A DNA stretch of 6,919 bases from an uncultured Erysipelotrichaceae bacterium (GTDB lineage Bacteria > Bacillota_I > Bacilli_A > Erysipelotrichales > Erysipelotrichaceae): the NCBI GenBank assembly GCA_902784015.1, contig CACZTC010000128.1, positions 1 to 6,919 on the forward strand, in the 5' to 3' direction. Numbering within the stretch: the first letter of the stretch is position 1; the number at the start of each line of letters is the position of its first letter. Below the pieces are notes generated by a model. That model was not told where the DNA came from. It saw nothing but the letters and a program-made list of their open reading frames with translations, and did not search any database. Shown one piece after another: positions 1 to 6,919 of the stretch. Position numbers and translations under genes: made by a program.

Positions 1-1567
1 AAGTGGTATTTGTAGGAGTACTCGGTTGTGTAGGGACACTAGTTTGACTACTCTTTTTATCTTCCTTATCAACTTTCACAACCTGCCCATTAGATGCATT
101 AACATCAATTTCATATTCTACAGTGCCTACATTGAATTCAATTTCATATAGATTATCATCTTTATCATATTCAATCTTATATCCTGAAATACTTGAAGCA
201 CTGACCCCAACATAATTGAGAGCGTTTGACTTAGCTTGTGCTTGTGATATTGTGCTAGTTGTTTGTGCTGGTTGTTGAGAAGAATTAGGTGTAGATGATA
301 CTGAACCTACTTTCTTATCTTCTTTTTCAGCTTTTATAACAGCACCACTATTTGCATCAATTGTGATGTCATATTCTGTATTACCTGAATAGAATTCGAT
401 TTCATAAACTTGAACACCATTTTCTCTATCAACTTCAAGTTTATAATTTGTAATATTATTCGCATTTACTGAGAAATAATTACATGCGATTGTTTTAGCT
501 TGAGCTTCAGAGATTTTTGAAGTAGATGACTGAGAGGAAGAAGGAGAAGACGGAGTTGTAGTAGTAGGTTGCGATTGACTTGAATTAGCGCTGCTCACTC
601 CTTTTTCTTTTATTTCTTTATCTAAGATCTTTCCTGTTAAAGCATCTATTTCATAATCATATTCAGCATTATTCGCTTTGAATTCAACTTCATAAACCAT
701 TAAGCCATCATCGAAATCTAATTCAACTTCTATATATGAAGCATTTGCTTTACTTACGCCTGCATCGTCAAGTGCTACTTGCAGAGCTTTAGTTTCACCT
801 ATATAAGCTTTATCGCTGGCTTTACCTTTAATGGTGATTTCATTACTATCTTTTTTCTTTAAAAGGTTTAATTCATTAATTGATAATTTAGATAAATCTT
901 CAAACTTATATGTTGTAGATTCATTCATTACTTCCATGATCAATTGTGCTTTACCTTGTGAGATATGATATTCTTCAGCTAAAGACTTAATATTGTCATC
1001 TTCATTAACAGTCTGGGCTAAAACTGAACTTTCAAATGCATTGGTTCCTAAGATCTTTTCAATCTCTTTTAATAATTCTTCTTCTAGTGTTTTAGCTTTT
1101 TCTTTATCATTACTATCAACACTTAAGAGAATTGAATTTCTTATTTCTGATAAATATCCTTGTCTTAACATTGAACCTATTAAAGCATTTAATGTTACTT
1201 TAATATCACTTCCTTTTAGATCCATATCATCTAATATAGCTTCACCATCAGGATTATTAGCGATAACACCAACTACTTTATTATTTCTATTTAGATCTAT
1301 TTCAATACTTGGATTTACATCTAATGATACTTTTGCGTTAACTGCGTTATAGAAATTATTGAAAGATAGAGCTGAGAAGAATAATACTAATGACATAGCT
1401 AAGGCTAAAGCAGGTCTATACCATCCAATACTTTTCTTATCATCTTTGACTACCATTGCATCTTCTATTTCAACTGTTTCGATATCTCTTAATATTTCAT
1501 GTATTTGATTCTTCTTTATGTTATTAACGGCGCTAAGAAGATTTTTTTCAATCTGATTAGTTGTCAT
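1..1567 (-). CDS. RsgI-like transmembrane anti-sigma factor with tandem PepSY modules (3' end outside window)
   Basis: My translation from the ATG at 1567 stays open for 522 codons and leaves the window, so the C-terminus is missing. Residues 1-48 are charged and probably cytoplasmic, with no zinc-finger anti-sigma motif. Residues about 50-69 form one membrane helix. Residues 79-93 contain KVSLDVNPSIEIDLN, the signature of the extracytoplasmic juxtamembrane region of RsgI-type anti-sigma factors. Residues about 120-240 are mostly charged and helical-looking. Three PepSY-like modules follow (about 244-318, 352-419, 440-505), joined by Ser/Thr/Pro/Gln-rich linkers, and the last 17 residues start another such linker. 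The start lies one base after the sigma gene stop, with AAAGGGA (1576-1582) 8 nt upstream, so the two genes are probably translationally coupled. Inferred role: it holds the neighbouring sigma factor at the membrane and releases it on an outside signal. The architecture is clear; the anti-sigma role rests on context plus the RsgI-like motif, and the ligand is unknown. Confidence 0.85.
   Translation of the reverse strand, partial: MTTNQIEKNLLSAVNNIKKNQIHEILRDIETVEIEDAMVVKDDKKSIGWYRPALALAMSLVLFFSALSFNNFYNAVNAKVSLDVNPSIEIDLNRNNKVVGVIANNPDGEAILDDMDLKGSDIKVTLNALIGSMLRQGYLSEIRNSILLSVDSNDKEKAKTLEEELLKEIEKILGTNAFESSVLAQTVNEDDNIKSLAEEYHISQGKAQLIMEVMNESTTYKFEDLSKLSINELNLLKKKDSNEITIKGKASDKAYIGETKALQVALDDAGVSKANASYIEVELDFDDGLMVYEVEFKANNAEYDYEIDALTGKILDKEIKEKGVSSANSSQSQPTTTTPSSPSSSQSSTSKISEAQAKTIACNYFSVNANNITNYKLEVDRENGVQVYEIEFYSGNTEYDITIDANSGAVIKAEKEDKKVGSVSSTPNSSQQPAQTTSTISQAQAKSNALNYVGVSASSISGYKIEYDKDDNLYEIEFNVGTVEYEIDVNASNGQVVKVDKEDKKSSQTSVPTQPSTPTNTT
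53..838 (-). repeat. Three tandem PepSY-like modules within the anti-sigma gene
   Basis: This is a protein-level repeat. Module 1 covers residues 244-318 (838-614), module 2 residues 352-419 (514-311) and module 3 residues 440-505 (250-53). Modules 2 and 3 are clearly related: both begin IS(E/Q)AQAK, carry a YEIEF strand, then a (T/V)EY-(D/E)I-(T/D)-(I/V) strand and an NxGxVxK turn, and end in KEDKK. Module 1 is more diverged but keeps VYEVEFKANNAEYDYEID followed by ALTGKIL. The YE(I/V)EF ... YDI.ID...G.(I/V) pattern is typical of PepSY domains. The linkers (residues 323-351 and 420-439) are rich in Ser, Thr, Gln and Pro. Confidence 0.75.
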
Positions 1568-1568
1568 A

Positions 1569-2135
1569 TTATTTGTCCCTTTCTAATACAAGCCTCAATT
1601 TTTTAATAGCGCGATTATATTTTGATAACACAGTCGCTAAATTTTTATCCATGACTTGTGATATTTCTCTATGTTTTAGTCCTGCAACTGCATGCAGGTA
1701 AACAATTTGTCTTTCTTCTTCAGAAAGTATCATCATACTTTCTCTAAGAGTCATTCTTTCTTCATTAGATAAATTTTCATTATCTACTAACATCCATTCT
1801 TCTATTTCAATATTGGCATTCCTATTCTCTTTTCTTAATCTTTCTAAACAAAGATTCCTTGTAATCGTTAATATCCAGGCCAAAGGTTTCCCTTGTTTCT
1901 TATAATTCCGACATGATTGGTATATCTTTAAATAACAATCATGAACTATATCTTCCGCATCGCTTTTATTTTTCATCATTGATAAGGCATAACCAAAAAT
2001 CGCTGTACTAGTTTCTTCATACAATACTTCTAATTTTTCTGTTTTTCCTTTGGCGATGTCTTCAATTAGTTCTTCGATATTAACTATTGGCATCTTTTCA
2101 TTAGTAGCGCTCATTGTCACCTCATAACTAGTCAT
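1569..2135 (-). CDS. ECF-type RNA polymerase sigma-70 factor
   Basis: The protein has 188 residues, a normal size for an extracytoplasmic-function sigma factor. Region sigma-2 spans about residues 36-101, with the region 2.2 core DAEDIVHDCYLKIY at 59-72 and the conserved WILTITRNLCLERLRK stretch at 87-102. A variable linker (103-132) leads to region sigma-4 at about 133-182, where LSEEERQIVYLHAVAGL and the helix-turn-helix with ATVLSKYNRAIKKLR would read the -35 element. There is no region 1 or 3, as expected for this class. The gene directly precedes a membrane protein with an RsgI-like segment, the usual sigma/anti-sigma order. The ATG at 2135 has AAAGGCGG 5 nt upstream. A second ATG at 2114 also has a GAGGTG close by and would give a protein 7 residues shorter, so the start is not certain. 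Regulon unknown. Confidence 0.93.
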   Translation of the reverse strand: MTSYEVTMSATNEKMPIVNIEELIEDIAKGKTEKLEVLYEETSTAIFGYALSMMKNKSDAEDIVHDCYLKIYQSCRNYKKQGKPLAWILTITRNLCLERLRKENRNANIEIEEWMLVDNENLSNEERMTLRESMMILSEEERQIVYLHAVAGLKHREISQVMDKNLATVLSKYNRAIKKLRLVLERDK

Positions 2136-2140
2136 TTTTT

Positions 2141-2148
2141 CCGCCTTT
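2141..2148 (-). promoter_or_regulatory. Ribosome binding site of the sigma factor gene
   Basis: AAAGGCGG lies 5 nt before the ATG at 2135 and differs from the AAAGGAGG consensus at one base. It supports the longer start over the internal ATG at 2114, whose own GAGGTG is a weaker but possible alternative. Confidence 0.6.
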
Positions 2149-2205
2149 CACTAAATTAATGCAGATATCCTCATTTTTATTGCATGAAAAACGAATATTT
2201 TTTTA

Positions 2206-2235
2206 ATACTATCTTAAATAACATTATTATTTCAA
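2206..2235 (-). promoter_or_regulatory. Candidate housekeeping promoter for the sigma/anti-sigma pair
   Basis: On the minus strand TTGAAA (2235-2230) matches the -35 consensus at 5 of 6 bases. TAGTAT (2211-2206), 18 bp downstream, matches the -10 consensus at 4 of 6. It lies just after the terminator that follows queT and about 70 nt before the sigma gene start, where a promoter is expected. The region is very AT-rich, so chance matches are likely. Confidence 0.35.
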
Positions 2236-2245
2236 TATTCATGTT

Positions 2246-2273
2246 AAAAAAAGTGATTTTTACAACCACTTTT
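2246..2273 (-). terminator. Candidate intrinsic terminator downstream of queT
   Basis: On the minus strand AAAAGTGG (2273-2266) pairs with TCACTTTT (2256-2249) around a 9-nt loop. This gives seven Watson-Crick pairs and one G-T pair, and the T run continues to 2246. It starts 11 nt after the queT stop, between two functionally distinct units. The stem is short and AT-rich, so termination may be leaky. Because the stem has A and T runs on both sides, it could act weakly in the other direction too. Confidence 0.55.
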
Positions 2274-2284
2274 CCATTTTTATT

Positions 2285-2797
2285 CTATTCTTCAAATATC
2301 TTTCTTTTATCTAATTCTTTAATTAAGAAATATCCAATAATAACCGCAATTAATTCACCTATTGCGACATAAGTACCATTTATTATTGTGCCTAATAATA
2401 TATTATCTGGCATAAAAATGAAGGCTAATTCTATACCCACAAAGATCGCATTGAAGATAACTGGCATAAGAATAGCTAATAAAGGAATGCCCTTTACTTT
2501 TTTATTTCTTAATAAATATGTACAATTCGCTGCTAGAAATGTAGCTAATGTACCAATTATCAAATCAATTAAGCCAGTAGGATTCATTCCTGTCATTAGA
2601 CCTATTAAGTTAGCTAAAAAACAACCTAATGTAACACCCCATATAGCTGGTTGAAATATGAGTGGTAATAAGGTTAAAGCCTCAGCTATACGTACTTGAA
2701 TCTGTCCATAAGCGATATTTGATAAACCAGGAATGAAACATAAGCCTGCATATATAGCCGCAATCATTCCAATTCTTGTAATTGTTTTATTGTCCAT
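2285..2797 (-). CDS. queT: QueT family queuosine-precursor transporter (ECF S component)
   Basis: This 170-residue, very hydrophobic protein has five or six membrane segments. Family-typical stretches are YGQIQVRIAEALTLLP (30-45), IDLIIGTLATFLAA (77-90), FNAIFVGIELAF (115-126) and VAIGELI (144-150). They match the QueT family, predicted substrate-binding S components that take up a precursor of the tRNA base queuosine through the energy-coupling-factor (EcfA/A'/T) module. No Ecf genes are in the window, so a shared module elsewhere is assumed. I chose the ATG at 2797: a TTG four codons upstream keeps the frame open, but it overlaps the ribosome binding site GGAG (2807-2804). The gene follows atpC by 49 nt in the same direction and may be read through from the ATP synthase operon. 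The exact substrate (preQ1, preQ0 or queuine) cannot be told. Confidence 0.88.
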   Translation of the reverse strand: MDNKTITRIGMIAAIYAGLCFIPGLSNIAYGQIQVRIAEALTLLPLIFQPAIWGVTLGCFLANLIGLMTGMNPTGLIDLIIGTLATFLAANCTYLLRNKKVKGIPLLAILMPVIFNAIFVGIELAFIFMPDNILLGTIINGTYVAIGELIAVIIGYFLIKELDKRKIFEE

Positions 2798-2803
2798 TTT
2801 TTT

Positions 2804-2807
2804 CTCC
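2804..2807 (-). promoter_or_regulatory. Ribosome binding site fixing the queT start
   Basis: GGAG is followed by six A residues and then the ATG at 2797, an ideal spacing. It overlaps the in-frame TTG at 2809, which argues against that TTG as the start. Confidence 0.75.
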
Positions 2808-2841
2808 AAACTAATAGTCAGCTTTCGCTGACTATTAACTT
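2808..2841 (-). other. GAAA-capped hairpin in the atpC-queT spacer
   Basis: On the minus strand TAATAGTCAGC (2837-2827) and GCTGACTATTA (2822-2812) form a perfect 11-bp stem around a GAAA loop. Two G-T wobbles and two A-T pairs can extend it to 15 bp (2841-2808). There is no T run after it (GTTTGGAG follows), so it is not a standard intrinsic terminator. Its extended base directly abuts the queT Shine-Dalgarno GGAG. It could be a partial attenuator, an mRNA stabiliser or processing site that sets queT level relative to the ATP synthase genes, or a control on queT initiation. The structure is certain at sequence level; the function is not. Confidence 0.7.
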
Positions 2842-2846
2842 TACAC

Positions 2847-5510
<2,664 letters not shown>

Positions 5511-5512
5511 TG

Positions 5513-6919
5513 TTAATTAACTCCCTTAACTAAAGTTAGTTGTTCTAAAACTTTCTGCATTCCTTTTTTTATTGTCTCTTCTAATTCTTGAGAAACAACA
5601 CCTTTTTCTTCTATTTCATTTATTACTTCACTATATTCTTCATGGAAGGTACGATGTAATGTTTTTTCAAAGCGACTAATATCATCGCTTTCAAAACCAT
5701 CCATATATCCATTCTTAGCTGCATATAATGAAAGAACTTGTTCACTCATTGACATTGGTTGATATTGTGGTTGTTTTAATAATTCTGTTAACATCGCACC
5801 ATGATCCAATATCTTTTTCGTTGTTGCATCTAGGTCTGAACCAAATTGTGCAAATGACAACATTTCATTATATTGAGCTAAATCTAATTTAAGTGTTGAT
5901 GATACTGATTTCATCGCTTTAGTTTGGGCACTAGAGCCAACACGTGAAACTGATAAACCAGAATCAACTGCTGGTCTAACACCTGAAGCAAATAAATCAG
6001 ATTGTAGGAATATTTGTCCATCAGTAATAGATATTACATTTGTAGGAATATAAGCTGAGATATCTCCTGCTTGTGTTTCAATGATAGGTAAAGCTGTTAA
6101 AGAACCGCCACCTAATTCATCATTTAATTTAGCTGCTCTTTCTAATAATCTACTATGTAAATAGAATACATCACCTGGATAAGCTTCTCTTCCTGGAGGT
6201 CTTCTTAATAATAATGACATGGTACGATAAGCTACTGCATGTTTAGATAAATCATCATAAACAATTAAGACATCTTTTCCTTCTTCCATCCATTCTTCAC
6301 CCATTGCGCATCCTGCATATGGCGCAATATATTGAAGTGGTGCAGATTCAGATGCTGATGCATTAACGATAGTTGTATATTCCATCGCATCATTCTCTCT
6401 TAATTTTTGAACTAAACGCGCAATCGTACTTTCTTTTTGACCTATCGCAACATATATACAATTAACATTCTTACCTTTTTGGTTAATGATTGTATCAATC
6501 GCAATCGCTGTCTTACCAGTTTCTCTATCTCCAATGATTAATTCTCTTTGGCCTTTACCAATAGGAATCATGGTATCAATAATCTTTAAGCCAGTCATTA
6601 AAGGTTGGCAAACAGAGCGTCTAGTCATAACACCTGGCGCAACTCTTTCAATCGCTCTGGTTTTGGTATAAGGAATATCACCTTTATTATCAATTGGTTG
6701 TCCTAAAGAGTTAACTACTCTACCTAAAAGGCCATCACCAACAGGCACTTCCACAATTCTTCCTGTTCTTCTAACTTCGTCGCCTTCTTTAATAGTAGCG
6801 TCTTGACCTAATAGAACGACACCAATATGGTCTTCCTCAAGGTTTAAAACCATGCCCATAACTTCATTAGGGAATTCCAACAATTCTGAAGCCATAGCCT
6901 TATCTATGCCTTGAACCAT
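5513..6919 (-). CDS. atpA: F1Fo ATP synthase alpha subunit (5' end outside window)
   Basis: 468 codons plus TAA are present. Full-length alpha is about 500-515 residues, so roughly the first 35-45 are cut off at the right edge. The ATG at 6919 aligns with the middle of the usual (A/I)xxxGLxxAMxSELLEF stretch and is an internal Met, not the start. Visible motifs, numbered from that Met, are the P-loop GDRETGKT (130-137, usually GDRQTGKT), VLIVYDD (217-223), [20 protein letters not shown] (243-262) and the arginine-finger region [13 protein letters not shown] with R326. [18 protein letters not shown] (347-364) is the standard C-terminal-domain entry. Alpha alternates with beta in the F1 hexamer, binds nucleotide non-catalytically and supplies the arginine finger to the beta site. 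Genes for Fo and delta (atpB, E, F, H) are expected just beyond the right edge. Confidence 0.98.
   Translation of the reverse strand: MVQGIDKAMASELLEFPNEVMGMVLNLEEDHIGVVLLGQDATIKEGDEVRRTGRIVEVPVGDGLLGRVVNSLGQPIDNKGDIPYTKTRAIERVAPGVMTRRSVCQPLMTGLKIIDTMIPIGKGQRELIIGDRETGKTAIAIDTIINQKGKNVNCIYVAIGQKESTIARLVQKLRENDAMEYTTIVNASASESAPLQYIAPYAGCAMGEEWMEEGKDVLIVYDDLSKHAVAYRTMSLLLRRPPGREAYPGDVFYLHSRLLERAAKLNDELGGGSLTALPIIETQAGDISAYIPTNVISITDGQIFLQSDLFASGVRPAVDSGLSVSRVGSSAQTKAMKSVSSTLKLDLAQYNEMLSFAQFGSDLDATTKKILDHGAMLTELLKQPQYQPMSMSEQVLSLYAAKNGYMDGFESDDISRFEKTLHRTFHEEYSEVINEIEEKGVVSQELEETIKKGMQKVLEQLTLVKGVN

Noticed and set aside
993..1352. Plus-strand open frame of 119 codons
   Set aside because: It lies wholly inside the well-supported minus-strand anti-sigma gene, has no SD worth noting, and its Ser/Leu/Phe-rich product is what the reverse of a Lys/Glu/Asn-rich gene gives.
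2184..2242. Imperfect inverted repeat ATGAATATT ... AATATTCGTTTTTCAT as an operator
   Set aside because: The arms are AT-rich, interrupted and far apart; chance is a sufficient explanation without conservation data.
2136..2245. Autoregulatory ECF promoter (AAC...CGT type) before the sigma gene
   Set aside because: The only CGT (2193-2191) has no AAC about 16-17 bp upstream, and the AAC at 2245-2243 has no matching -10; not supported by eye.
2184..2654. Plus-strand open frames opposite queT and across its terminator
   Set aside because: Both are antisense to queT, which has clear family motifs; the products are unrecognisable and cross the stem-loop at 2246-2273.
2798..2846. preQ1 riboswitch before queT
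   Set aside because: The spacer is short and occupied by a simple symmetric hairpin with a GAAA loop; the loop and A-rich tail elements of preQ1-I are not seen, and there is no room for class II or III unless they overlap atpC.
6486..6671. Plus-strand open frame opposite atpA
   Set aside because: It is a shadow of the alpha subunit P-loop region; the hydrophobic product is a by-product of the opposite reading frame.
6917..6919. ATG at the right edge as the atpA start
   Set aside because: Alpha subunits have about 40 more residues before this point, and the Met falls within a conserved internal stretch.

Overview
The window is AT-rich, and every convincing gene lies on the minus strand, so the biological order runs from the right edge to the left. 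It suggests a low-GC Gram-positive bacterium (Bacillota, possibly an Erysipelotrichales-like or related Bacilli lineage). The reasons are the low GC, purine-rich Shine-Dalgarno sites, an F-type ATP synthase operon, a QueT-type transporter, and an ECF sigma factor paired with a membrane anti-sigma protein carrying PepSY modules. TGA is used as a stop (end of atpD), which argues against the Mycoplasma code. The class-level placement is inference.

Right part (2847-6919): the last four genes of an F1Fo ATP synthase operon, atpA (5' end cut by the window), atpG, atpD and atpC. They are tightly packed: 2 nt between A and G, 13 nt between G and D, and a 4-nt ATGA overlap between D and C. Together they encode alpha, gamma, beta and epsilon, the catalytic head and central stalk.

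Middle part (2246-2846): 49 nt after atpC begins queT, a small membrane protein of the QueT family (queuosine-precursor uptake, ECF-transporter S component). The spacer is almost filled by a perfect 11-bp GAAA-capped hairpin whose extended base touches the queT ribosome binding site. A modest stem-loop followed by Ts after queT is the likely end of this transcription unit.

Left part (1-2245): a separate two-gene signalling unit. A 188-residue ECF-type sigma-70 factor is followed, one base after its stop, by a membrane protein of more than 522 residues. This second gene stays open to the left edge. It has a short cytoplasmic N-terminus, one membrane helix, an RsgI-like segment with the LDVNPSIE signature, a helical/charged middle, and at least three PepSY modules joined by Ser/Thr/Pro/Gln-rich linkers. 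The natural reading is a sigma factor held by a transmembrane anti-sigma factor that senses something outside the membrane. Its ligand and regulon cannot be read from the window.

The longest non-coding gap is 149 bp (2136-2284), holding the terminator and a candidate promoter. No tRNA, rRNA, CRISPR array, insertion sequence or clear plus-strand gene was seen.
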